From Nostoc sp. 'Peltigera membranacea cyanobiont' 210A (GTDB taxonomy: Bacteria; Cyanobacteriota; Cyanobacteriia; Cyanobacteriales; Nostocaceae), in NCBI RefSeq assembly GCF_002246015.1, contig NZ_NOLJ01000008.1, forward strand, positions 37,137 to 101,136: a stretch of 64,000 bases of DNA, read 5' to 3'. A model generated the notes under the pieces. The model made no database searches, had not been told where the DNA came from, and saw nothing but the letters and a program-made list of their open reading frames with translations. The position numbers were made by a program, and so were the translations under genes. The number at the start of each line of letters is the position of its first letter. Within the stretch, counting starts at the first letter, position 1. Shown here one piece after another: positions 43,704-51,900 of this stretch.

Positions 43704-44201
43704 CTACGGTTTACTAACAACAATTTTAGCAATGTAGTCTTTGAGTACAATCGTCTTTTTGCTATTTGGGTACGGGGAAACTCCTATCAATGTCACCGAA
43801 TATTTATCTAAAAATTGAATTGGTAAAGCATCACGACCTGGGACAAGGGTTAGCATTAATGTTGAAACTTGCTTACCATTTTTTATGATGTCTAATCCAA
43901 TAATAACTTGCCCTTGCCAAATACAAGTTACATCAGAAGGACACCGAGAATCCTGGATAACTTTTGAAAATTTGATTTCAATATTTTCAGTGGGGAGGTA
44001 AGCTGTCTTTCCATATTTTAGATAAAATGGAGTATTAAAAGTGGTTCCAACTCTAGCCATCAATTGTTGATGATGACCTTGAGCAATTGATTGAACTTCT
44101 ATGTTTGAAGGCTTGATATTTGATAAAAGTCCATAGCTAGGAAGAGAATTTCCTCCACCAATCAATGTTAATATAACTGCTGCGCTCACTACACTTTTCA
44201 T
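43704..44201 (-). CDS. Secreted protein with paired-cysteine CPxDVxCIW motif
   Basis: A 165-residue protein with an N-terminal hydrophobic signal segment (AAVILTLIGGG, about 6-17). The mature part is beta-rich. It contains FSKVIQDSRCPSDVTCIWQGQV, where two cysteines probably form a disulfide, then a VLTLVPG-like strand region, and a closing YSVTLIGVSPYP and IVLKDYIAKIVVSK. This pattern is seen in small secreted bacterial proteins of unknown role. It is located next to the degraded VapBC genes and downstream of them on the same strand, but is likely independent. Confidence 0.7.
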   Translation of the reverse strand: MKSVVSAAVILTLIGGGNSLPSYGLLSNIKPSNIEVQSIAQGHHQQLMARVGTTFNTPFYLKYGKTAYLPTENIEIKFSKVIQDSRCPSDVTCIWQGQVIIGLDIIKNGKQVSTLMLTLVPGRDALPIQFLDKYSVTLIGVSPYPNSKKTIVLKDYIAKIVVSKP

Positions 44202-44232
44202 TTTTTATGCTCCATAGTCAGGAATTTTATTA

Positions 44233-44340
44233 TTAGTTGAGCCAGAAAGTAGACTTATAAATTGTTCTGTTTTCTCCTAGAGTTGAGTTTTTGCGTCTGA
44301 GAGCTAAAGACCAGACTGAAGTATCAACAATGACTTTCAT
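44233..44340 (-). pseudogene. Truncated VapC-type toxin remnant
   Basis: A 35-codon frame starting MKVIVDTSVWSLALRRKNS, the classic PIN-domain start with its first catalytic aspartate (VDTSVW), then unrelated sequence and a stop. The rest of the roughly 130-residue toxin, with the other acidic residues, is missing. The start codon overlaps the TGA of the antitoxin remnant as ATGA, the arrangement of intact VapBC operons. Confidence 0.75.
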
Positions 44341-44539
44341 CGACTCCGGCGCTGTTGCTTGTAGTCATAATTATCGTCGTATTCAATCGTACCAAATAGC
44401 TCCAGAATTTTCAGTTGTTTTCGACGCTGTACATACTCTCGTAATGCCTCTTCAACAACAGCATTCTTAGTTGGATGATCGCCAAGTTCCAGTAGCTCTC
44501 CTTAATTAAGTTTTTGTCAATTTCGAGATTAGTAGTCAT
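44337..44539 (-). pseudogene. Frameshifted VapB-type antitoxin remnant
   Basis: The first frame reads MTTNLEIDKNLIKE, then after AAGGAG near 44500 the reading frame shifts by one base. The new frame gives LELGDHPTKNAVVEEAL, then LREYVQRRKQLKILELFG and YKQQRRSR to a stop at 44337. Both parts match ribbon-helix-helix VapB antitoxins. The length of 203 bases is not a multiple of three, which supports a true frameshift. A following toxin fragment shows the locus has decayed. Confidence 0.75.
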
Positions 44540-44593
44540 GTGTAGATTATCGCACAAAGTAATGTGCATAAAAAACTCATTGGAGTGGTTAAT

Positions 44594-45988
44594 TTAAGTC
44601 AAATGCATAAAGACTATTTTCAGTAATTCCGCGCGAGTAAACGGTTTAGTCAGATATCCAGAAGCCCCAACTAATTTCGCTTTTACTTTGTCTACAATCC
44701 CTTTATTCCCAGTAACAAAGATAATAGGAGTGTTTTGAAATAGGGAATTATTTCGTATAATTCGGCACAACTCATAACCATCAATTCCTAGCATGTTTAA
44801 ATCCAACAAAATTAAATCCGGTTTGTGCCTTATAATTGACAAAACTGCTTTCACTGGATCGTTAATAGTCACTACGGAAAAATTTTCATTTTCTAAGAAA
44901 TAACTAATTTCTTTAAGAATTGTAGGGCTATCATCTACAGAAACGATTTTGTGGACTTTTTTTACTGTTACAGTAGCAGCCGTTACTCTTTGGGAAGCAG
45001 AATTTATGTTATTTGATATTGTTGGTTCCTGAAAGTTTTCTTTTGAAGGAGTAGAAATCTGTGGCAATCGCTGAACAGGAACTATTTTCTCTTCAGGAAT
45101 ATTTGGGTAAGAATTGACAGTGCTACTTAGTTCTTGTTTGGTGTCAACTAACCCTGAAATCAATTTTGAGAAAAGCGATTGCTCCTCAAAAATCTTTGGT
45201 AATTTATCATAAGGTGGATCGGGTTCATGAAGGATAATCGCACCCTTAAGGATGTAAGGGTATAAATTGCGAGCTAGTTGAATTTCATCTTGATTCAAAA
45301 TTACAGCCAGATGACACAGGCTAAAACCTTTCATCCAGTTAATTAAATCTGGCTGTAGATTTGGTAAATCTTGGTCATCAAACTTACTGTTAATCAACAG
45401 ATATGGCCGTTGATATTGAGAAGAAATTTTTGGTGTAAAAGCCTGCCAATTCTGTAATTTTACTTGGCAATACTCTAGAATTTTTTCTACACCTAGCCTA
45501 CAAATTTTTGGCATTCTCTCAATTGGTTCTGTTAATTCATAAGTACCTTCTTTGATAAGTAAAAATGATTCAATTACCTCTTTAACTAATTCTTGAACCA
45601 GTACTGCTGCTTGTGTAGAATGTAGATGTTGTTGACTAACAAGCCATGATATAGCCTGATACTCAGGAGGGTGGCTTCTCGAATTACTGTCATCTTTGAT
45701 GAACTGACTGTGTGAGTCAGGTTCAAACATCAGTCTTACTTGTACGCGAACCTCATTAGTAAGGAGTGGAATTTGCTGGCTGAGGCGTCGCAAATGGCGT
45801 TCTAGTCGGTCAAAGGGTTCCACTGAATGGGTAGCGTAAGTTATTTTGCCCTGTTCTAAGTAAATCGACCAAGCAACTGAATTACTCAATACTTGTAAAC
45901 AAGTACTGTCGGAACAATTGGATAATTGTCTTAACAAACTTAGAGGACGTAGTTTGGTGAATGTACCTGAGTTATTCATATTTTTCAA
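44594..45988 (-). CDS. PatA-like response regulator (DUF4388 plus REC)
   Basis: A 464-residue protein. The N-terminal half is a PatA/DUF4388-type domain (LRPLSLLRQLSNCSDSTCLQV, SWSIYLEQGKITYATH-like start), then a helical central part. The C-terminal receiver domain has IVSVDDSPTILKE, phospho-acceptor DLILLDLNMLGIDG and TKPF. In Anabaena, PatA controls heterocyst pattern, and several paralogues regulate motility or pilus function. This is one of those paralogues; which role it has cannot be told from sequence. It is transcribed alone, next to VapB remnants. Confidence 0.85.
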   Translation of the reverse strand: MKNMNNSGTFTKLRPLSLLRQLSNCSDSTCLQVLSNSVAWSIYLEQGKITYATHSVEPFDRLERHLRRLSQQIPLLTNEVRVQVRLMFEPDSHSQFIKDDSNSRSHPPEYQAISWLVSQQHLHSTQAAVLVQELVKEVIESFLLIKEGTYELTEPIERMPKICRLGVEKILEYCQVKLQNWQAFTPKISSQYQRPYLLINSKFDDQDLPNLQPDLINWMKGFSLCHLAVILNQDEIQLARNLYPYILKGAIILHEPDPPYDKLPKIFEEQSLFSKLISGLVDTKQELSSTVNSYPNIPEEKIVPVQRLPQISTPSKENFQEPTISNNINSASQRVTAATVTVKKVHKIVSVDDSPTILKEISYFLENENFSVVTINDPVKAVLSIIRHKPDLILLDLNMLGIDGYELCRIIRNNSLFQNTPIIFVTGNKGIVDKVKAKLVGASGYLTKPFTRAELLKIVFMHLT

Positions 45989-46699
45989 GTTTTTTGCGGA
46001 ATCAACAACCGAACATTTGTAGATTGAAAATATGATCTATAAAGTATTCTCTTCTTTGTAATATTTTTCTACCCACAAATTATTTATTTGAAAATATGTA
46101 CATATATTAAAAAATGTAAGGCTCCTAAGTCCTTTGTTACATTTGACACATTCTACTTAATCTATCTCAAAAAACAAGTAAGTGTGAATAAAGGTAAGCA
46201 TCTATCATAGCTAGATTATCAGTAGAGGTTGGTTAATTCTGGATTTTACTAACTACTGACAACTCTTGAGTGAAGACCTTAATAATGATGTTTATTTATG
46301 CCCACTCACTTCCAGAGGCAAATTTGATTCCAAGTTCGCGCAGTTACACTGGTATACTTCTAGAGTGAACGAGCTTAATTATGGTTAATTACTTTTCCTT
46401 AAAGAAACGATTCTTCTACATAAAATCTTTAAAAACTTATCTAGGAAAGTTTACGTATTTATTGTACTGTAGGTTTAATGGATATAACTTTTTGGTAGAT
46501 ACATTACAACAGATAATGCTGGGTTTTGATAAACTCTTTTTTGCTAAACTAAGCTGTACTCAAGTTCATCTTAAATATATAGAGAACTTCATGAAAATAA
46601 TTTGTTTAATAAAGATTAGAGCATCTACCAATAGATACTATATTCTGTAGTCGCCTCGGCGATTGAAACTATATACTCTGAGCAAAGGGAAATAAAGCT
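45989..46699. other. Intergenic region before the TerY-P triad
   Basis: 711 AT-rich bases between the divergent PatA-like and vWA genes. A GTCGCC / GGCGAT motif with GATTGAAAC at about 46651-46670 resembles one CRISPR-repeat end, but only once. An 89-codon AT-rich frame at 46381 lacks support. A promoter for the triad is expected near its end. Confidence 0.4.
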
Positions 46700-47401
46700 T
46701 TGGACTTTAACATAACACAAAAAGTTATGCATGATACATTAAGACTTGATGAAGTAGTAGAATTTGCTGAGAACCCAGAACCACGTTGTCCTTGTGTACT
46801 TTTATTAGACACATCTGGGTCGATGCAAGGAGAGGCGATTGAGGCTTTAAATCAAGGTTTACTAAGCTTAAAGGATGAATTAGTCAAAAATTCTTTAGCT
46901 GCCAGACGGGTGGAAGTGGCGATCGTCACTTTTGATAGTAATATCAATGTAGTACAAGACTTTGTGACTGCCGATCAATTCAATCCGCCGATTTTGACAG
47001 CCCAAGGCTTGACTACAATGGGTGCGGGAATTCATAAAGCTTTGGACATAATTCAAGAGCGTAAATCTCAGTATCGTGCCAACGGGATTGCTTACTATCG
47101 TCCTTGGGTGTTTATGATTACCGATGGAGAACCCCAAGGTGAGTTAGAACAAGTGGTAGAGCAAGCATCCCAGCGCCTACAGGGAGACGAGGCGAACAAG
47201 CGGGTAGCATTCTTTACAGTTGGTGTAGAAAATGCGAATATGACGCGTTTAAATCAAATAACTGTACGTACTCCCTTAAAGCTTAAAGGATTAAATTTTA
47301 TCGAGATGTTTGTCTGGCTGTCAACTAGTATGTCGGCTGTTTCTCATTCCCAAGTAGACGAACAGGTAGCACTACCGCCCATTGGTTGGGGGACTGTTTA
47401 A
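46700..47401 (+). CDS. TerY-type von Willebrand factor A domain protein
   Basis: A 233-residue vWA protein. The MIDAS site is complete: LLLDTSGSMQG (DxSxS), a threonine in GLTTMGAG, and FMITDGEP. It belongs to the TerY class of vWA proteins. The start is uncertain: TTG 46700 has AAGGGAAA ten bases upstream, while ATG 46727 begins MHDTLRLDEVVEF, closer to family starts. It is the first gene of a triad with PP2C phosphatase and kinase genes in the same direction, the TerY-P arrangement predicted to link phosphorylation to metal-dependent adhesion in Ter stress systems. Confidence 0.87.
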   Translation: MDFNITQKVMHDTLRLDEVVEFAENPEPRCPCVLLLDTSGSMQGEAIEALNQGLLSLKDELVKNSLAARRVEVAIVTFDSNINVVQDFVTADQFNPPILTAQGLTTMGAGIHKALDIIQERKSQYRANGIAYYRPWVFMITDGEPQGELEQVVEQASQRLQGDEANKRVAFFTVGVENANMTRLNQITVRTPLKLKGLNFIEMFVWLSTSMSAVSHSQVDEQVALPPIGWGTV

Positions 47402-47452
47402 TTAAAAATTGCAGCTTGATGTTTACACAGCTAGCTGCTTGAAAAAAAATTT

Positions 47453-48235
47453 ATGAACATATCAAAACAGATTGCTCAATGGCGGATTGTGGCTGCTTCT
47501 GTATGTGGTACAAGTCACTTAAAAAACAATCAATTATGTCAGGATGCTCATCACTGGCAGATATTGTCAGATAATGTTTTAGTGGCAGCCGCAGCAGATG
47601 GTGCGGGTTCTGCTAGCCTTGGGAAAGTGGGAGCGATGGTTGCTGTGGAGACAGCAATCGAAAACATTTCTACCAAGGGGCTGACCCGAAAAAGTTTGAC
47701 TGATGATACATTGGTGCGATCGCTCTTAAATGATGCCATATTAGCTGCCAAAAAAGCTGTAGAGGATGAGGCGGCTACTTGTGATAAACAGCCTCAAGAT
47801 TTAGCAACTACCTTAATTATGCTGGTTGCCACACCAGAAGTTGTAGCTGTAGTTCAGATAGGCGATGGTTTGGCAGTGGCTAAAGATAGTATGGGCAACC
47901 TGCTGGCACTGACGATGCCTGATAGTGGTGAATACATCAACGAAACTACTTTTTTAACTTCGCCTCATGCCTTAGATACAGCACAAATGAGATTATGGCG
48001 CACAGACATAGTAAACGTTGGTATCATCACCGACGGATTACAAATGCTGGCTTTGAATATGGTTGTTGGCGAACCTCACAAACCATTCTTTTTTCCGCTG
48101 TTTGAATTTGTCGCCAATACTGAGGATAAGACAGAAGCGAAGGAGCAATTGGTAAAATTTTTACGCTCAGAGCGGATTACGCAACGCACTGATGATGATT
48201 TAACACTCATTATAGCCGCATTCAACGACTCATGA
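47453..48235 (+). CDS. PP2C-family protein phosphatase of the TerY-P triad
   Basis: A 260-residue protein phosphatase. Motifs are an early ASVCGTSHLKNNQLCQDAH, metal-binding AAAADGAGSASLGKVGA, VVQIGDGLAV, ITDGL and the final DDDLTLIIAAF. It is cytosolic with no extra domains. It stands between the vWA gene (51-base gap) and the kinase gene (57-base gap). The phosphatase is expected to reverse phosphorylation by the kinase or of a vWA partner. Confidence 0.88.
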   Translation: MNISKQIAQWRIVAASVCGTSHLKNNQLCQDAHHWQILSDNVLVAAAADGAGSASLGKVGAMVAVETAIENISTKGLTRKSLTDDTLVRSLLNDAILAAKKAVEDEAATCDKQPQDLATTLIMLVATPEVVAVVQIGDGLAVAKDSMGNLLALTMPDSGEYINETTFLTSPHALDTAQMRLWRTDIVNVGIITDGLQMLALNMVVGEPHKPFFFPLFEFVANTEDKTEAKEQLVKFLRSERITQRTDDDLTLIIAAFNDS

Positions 48236-48292
48236 GCAATCGATTTACAGGTTTCACATCTTACAATAACTTCCGTTAGCGGTAATTTCATT

Positions 48293-50455
48293 ATGCAGGT
48301 ACTACGTTGTTCCCCCAGAAAAGAAATCCTCAGTCTCAATGTCAGTTTGGGACGTGGCGGTGAAGCTTGTGTTTATGCTGTGCCATCCGATAACGACTTG
48401 GTGGCGAAGATTTACCACAAGCCAACCACTGCCCATGCTGAAAAACTCCAGGCGATGCTTGCCAACCCGCCAGAAAACCCTACGGCGAGTTTAGGGCATA
48501 TCTCTATCGCTTGGCCAGAGGATTTATTACGGGCGGCAGATGGCAAAAATAGCATCCTGGGCTTTTTGATGCCACGTATTCAGGGGATGCGTCCAATCAT
48601 CGACTTTTACAACCCCAGAACCCGTCGGCAACATTGCCCCTTGTTCAACTATCAGTACCTGCTCCGCACGGCTCGTAACCTGGCGGCAGCTTTTGCCGCT
48701 TTGCACGCTAGTGGATATTGCATTGGTGATGTGAACGAGTCTAATATCCTCGTCAGTGATACAGCACTGGTGACTTTGATAGATACAGACTCTTTCCAAG
48801 TAACCGACCCAAACAGCAATGTTGTTTATCGCTGCCCAGTAGGTAAACCAGAGTTTACTCCACCAGAACTACAGAATAAAACTTTTGCCCAGCACGATCG
48901 CGAAATCTCTCACGATTTATTTGGGTTAGGGGTGCTAGTATTTCAACTCTTAATGGAAGGCACCCACCCATTTTCGGGGATTTTTCAAGGTGCGATTGAG
49001 CCACCACCTTACGAAGCACGCATTGCATCGGGTCATTTCACTTACAGCGAAAAGCGTTACGTACCCTACCTGCCGACACCTATTGCCCCCCCTTGGGAAA
49101 TTCTCCATCCCAGTTTACAGGAATTATTTGTCCGTTGTTTTGAAGAGGGTCATAACAACCCACAACTACGCCCCAGTGCCCAGACTTGGCTCTCAGCCAT
49201 CGCTGAAGCCGAAGAGTCCCTAATTACCTGTACGACAAATCCCCAGCATCGCTACAACAACCACATGCGTAGCTGTCCGTGGTGCGAACGTACAGTGCGA
49301 TTAGGTGGACGCGACCCCTTCCCATCACATCGGGCTATAGAAGCTAGAGAACATCTCCAACCGCGAGTCAAAGCGAGAAAACGCTACAATCAGACACCGC
49401 ATTTTCCCCAGCGCGCCATGTCACCGCAGCTAGCTAATTACTGGCAGCCAATGACTCCTAGCGGTTCATATAAACCTTCCAAAAAGTCAAAGTTGTACCC
49501 GATTATTTGTTGTTTGCTGGGTTTTGGTTTATTGGGATATGCAGATGTAATGATTAAATTTACTCAGCCGTTAGTTTCCCAAAATGCTTACACCCAACAA
49601 ACAATCAAGTCTTCCCAGCCAAATAATAAACTCAGCTTCGCTGATTCTTATCAGCAAGGTTATATTGCTTACAAAGAGCGAGACTATGACAAAGCAATTG
49701 TCAATTTTAGCCAAGCAATTGAACAAGAACCTACACATGCTAGAGCAATTGTAAATCGTGGCAATGCCCGCTATAACCTGAAAGACTACGAAGGAGCAGT
49801 CACAGATTATAGCCAAGCTCTGAAAATCAATCCCAATCAAACCAAAGCTCTGGTAAATCGGGGCAATGCCCGCTATATGCTCGCCGAATATAGCAACGAT
49901 CCCGATCGAGAATATAATCTAGCGATCGCAGACTATAATCGAGCCATCGGTCTGGATAATAATGAAATTGAAGCTTATGTCAGACGGGGAATTGTCCGCG
50001 CCCAAATGGCTAAATACAGCGGTGAATCTCAACAAGCTTACAAAAAAGCGATCGCAGATTTTACTCAAGCCATACAACTTAATGTCTCCAAAGCCGAAGC
50101 TTACTTCCAGCGGGGTGTTGTCTATTATCAAATTGCTCAATATAGCAGCAATTATCAGCAAGAATATAATCAAGCGATCGCTGACTTTAACCAAGCATTA
50201 ACCCTAAGCCCTAAACTAGCAAAAGCATATCTCAAACGAGGTATGGTTCGCTATGAACTGGCACAATATGGCGGTAGTGAAGCTAACAAAAACCAGACAA
50301 AAGCTGTCGAAGATATACAGGCATCTGCCAAAATATTTCTTGAGCAAGATGACATGGATAATTATCAACAAGCACTCAGTAATATGTGTGTAGTCATCGA
50401 AAACAAATGTGACCCTTTATTCCAAGGCTCAAGTAACATGGAAAAAACTAACTAG
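48293..50455 (+). CDS. Protein kinase with zinc ribbon, membrane helix and TPR repeats
   Basis: A 720-residue protein, third gene of the TerY-P triad. The kinase domain begins with LGRGGEACVYAV and VAKIYHK (lysine). Its catalytic loop reads GYCIGDVNESNILV and the metal-binding segment LIDTDSFQV. A lobe with FTPPELQ and HDLFGLGVLVFQLLMEG follows. CPWC and an upstream cysteine (about 315-340) form a putative zinc ribbon, then a membrane helix (LYPIICCLLGFGLLGYADVM). The outer or distal part has about five TPR repeats (YKERDYDKAIVNFSQAIEQEP, YNLKDYEGAVTDYSQALKINP and others). It is expected to phosphorylate proteins within the vWA/PP2C system. Confidence 0.87.
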   Translation: MQVLRCSPRKEILSLNVSLGRGGEACVYAVPSDNDLVAKIYHKPTTAHAEKLQAMLANPPENPTASLGHISIAWPEDLLRAADGKNSILGFLMPRIQGMRPIIDFYNPRTRRQHCPLFNYQYLLRTARNLAAAFAALHASGYCIGDVNESNILVSDTALVTLIDTDSFQVTDPNSNVVYRCPVGKPEFTPPELQNKTFAQHDREISHDLFGLGVLVFQLLMEGTHPFSGIFQGAIEPPPYEARIASGHFTYSEKRYVPYLPTPIAPPWEILHPSLQELFVRCFEEGHNNPQLRPSAQTWLSAIAEAEESLITCTTNPQHRYNNHMRSCPWCERTVRLGGRDPFPSHRAIEAREHLQPRVKARKRYNQTPHFPQRAMSPQLANYWQPMTPSGSYKPSKKSKLYPIICCLLGFGLLGYADVMIKFTQPLVSQNAYTQQTIKSSQPNNKLSFADSYQQGYIAYKERDYDKAIVNFSQAIEQEPTHARAIVNRGNARYNLKDYEGAVTDYSQALKINPNQTKALVNRGNARYMLAEYSNDPDREYNLAIADYNRAIGLDNNEIEAYVRRGIVRAQMAKYSGESQQAYKKAIADFTQAIQLNVSKAEAYFQRGVVYYQIAQYSSNYQQEYNQAIADFNQALTLSPKLAKAYLKRGMVRYELAQYGGSEANKNQTKAVEDIQASAKIFLEQDDMDNYQQALSNMCVVIENKCDPLFQGSSNMEKTN

Positions 50456-50513
50456 AAACAAGTAAGTTTTGTTACTAGCATATTGTTGGTTTTGATTGAA
50501 AAAATCAAGCCTG

Positions 50514-50677
50514 ATATCATGTCCGCTTGGTTACTTATTAAACCTCAAGAACCCCACCCCGCCAAAGCTACGCTTTGTCTCCCTGCCCCTAATCCCCAGA
50601 GGGGGCCCCGAGTTCCCCGCAGGCGGGGAGGGGTGCAATGATTGTGGAAATCATAACTAATTACCCGGACATGATAT
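50514..50677. mobile_element. MITE-like element, second complete copy
   Basis: A 164-base non-coding element. The left terminus is ATATCATGTCCGCTT and the right ACCCGGACATGATAT, imperfectly complementary with two or three mismatches. The interior shares TTACTTATTAAACC, AAGAACCCCACCCC and a CCCCGC / GCGGGG hairpin with the 25730 copy. Confidence 0.7.
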
Positions 50678-50678
50678 G

Positions 50679-50706
50679 ACTAGGGTTAGCGCCAGCTAAC
50701 CCTAGT
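50679..50706 (+). terminator. Intrinsic terminator-like hairpin
   Basis: ACTAGGGTTAGC and GCTAACCCTAGT form a 12-base-pair stem with a GCCA loop, followed by TATTTTAT. It lies after the TerY-P triad and directly right of the MITE-like element, and may end that transcript. Confidence 0.6.
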
Positions 50707-50947
50707 TATTTTATAGGTAACATTTTTATTTCATTGAGTAATTTATTTCTGTATTTATAGATATTCATAGAGCTTTTATATAGAAAAGATTTTAATTTAT
50801 CTTTCCTTTATAATTTCATCGGAAATTACAGTTAGATTATTGACGGAGAAACAGAAATCAGAAATACATTTCTCTCCCTTTAAGTGCATCCGCTTCATCT
50901 CGAAAAAGTCAAATAATCATATCCCTACAAATCTCCGAGGTAATTGC

Positions 50948-51721
50948 ATGAAAGCGGTGATTTTGGCTGGAGGTCTTGGTACACGCCTCAGTGAAGAAAC
51001 CAGTGTTAGACCCAAGCCGATGGTTGAGATTGGTGGTAAGCCAATTCTCTGGCACATAATGAAAACTTACTCTGCACACGGCATTAATGATTTCATCATT
51101 TGTTGCGGTTATAAAGGTTACATCATTAAAGAGTATTTTGCTAATTACTTCTTACACATGTCAGATGTTACCTTTGATATGCGCTTTAACCAGATGAATG
51201 TGCATTCTGGTTATGCAGAACCCTGGCGCGTCACCTTAGTAAATACGGGTGATAATACAATGACAGGCGGACGCTTAAAGCGAATCAGCGAACATCTTGG
51301 TAACGAGACTTTTTGCTTTACTTATGGTGATGGTGTCAGTAATATTAATATCACCGAGCTAGTTAAATTTCACAAAGAACAAAATAGCTTAGGAACACTT
51401 ACCGCTGTTCAACCAGCCGGACGTTTTGGTGCTATTTCTTTAGGATATGAGCAAACCAAAATCACCAGCTTTCGGGAAAAACCGGAAGGTGATGGAGCTT
51501 GGATTAATGGCGGCTATTTTGTCTTAGAACCAGAAGTAATCAACTTAATTGCTGATGACTCTACAGTGTGGGAGCAAGAGCCATTAGAAAAGCTAGCTGA
51601 TATGGAACAGCTATCAGCTTTCAGACATGATGGGTTTTGGCAACCAATGGATACTTTACGCGATAAAAACTATCTCGAAGGGCTGTGGAAGAACAATCAG
51701 GCTCCTTGGAAGGTATGGTAA
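50948..51721 (+). CDS. rfbF: Glucose-1-phosphate cytidylyltransferase
   Basis: A 257-residue nucleotidyltransferase that makes CDP-glucose from CTP and glucose 1-phosphate. It starts at ATG 50948 after GAGGTAATTGC; an extension to 50840 is unlike the family. Signature blocks are ILAGGLGTRLSEET, RPKPMVEIGGKPILWHIM, FCFTYGDGVSNI and FREKPEGDGAWINGGYFV, all typical of RfbF. It opens the one-directional polysaccharide cluster. CDP-glucose normally feeds CDP-dideoxy- or branched-sugar synthesis, but no CDP-glucose 4,6-dehydratase was recognised alongside it in this window. Confidence 0.92.
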   Translation: MKAVILAGGLGTRLSEETSVRPKPMVEIGGKPILWHIMKTYSAHGINDFIICCGYKGYIIKEYFANYFLHMSDVTFDMRFNQMNVHSGYAEPWRVTLVNTGDNTMTGGRLKRISEHLGNETFCFTYGDGVSNINITELVKFHKEQNSLGTLTAVQPAGRFGAISLGYEQTKITSFREKPEGDGAWINGGYFVLEPEVINLIADDSTVWEQEPLEKLADMEQLSAFRHDGFWQPMDTLRDKNYLEGLWKNNQAPWKVW

Positions 51722-51856
51722 GGAGATTGGGGACTGGGGATTGGGGACTGGGGACTAGGGACTAGGGATTGGGAAGATTTGAATGAAGATTCACATCCAA
51801 ACCAAATCTTACTCATATTTTCTTACCCATTACCCAGTACCCAGTACCCAATCCCA
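51722..51856. repeat. Short tandem repeats between rfbF and lhgO
   Basis: GGGGACT/GGGGATT heptamer units on one side and complementary ACCCAGT-type units on the other (about 51830-51856) bracket a short AT-rich stretch, giving a potential long hairpin. This pattern is common for STRRs in Nostoc intergenic regions. Confidence 0.6.
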
Positions 51857-51900
51857 AATAACTTTATGTATTTACTGTAATTTGAAGTGCGATAATACTA

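Larger units (their letters stand above)
50456..50947. other. Intergenic region with mobile element and terminator
   Basis: Between the TPR-kinase and rfbF genes. It holds the MITE-like element at 50514-50677 and a terminator-like hairpin, then AT-rich sequence up to the rfbF start. The frame is open to 50840 upstream of rfbF but the extra codons are unlike the family. Confidence 0.5.

Noticed and set aside
46381..46650. 89-codon open frame rich in Phe, Tyr and Lys
   Set aside because: Very AT-rich composition, no ribosome binding site and no recognisable domain; probably chance.
46651..46670. CRISPR-repeat-like end GATTGAAAC after GTCGCCTCGGC
   Set aside because: Only a single occurrence with no repeat-spacer periodicity and no cas genes in the window.
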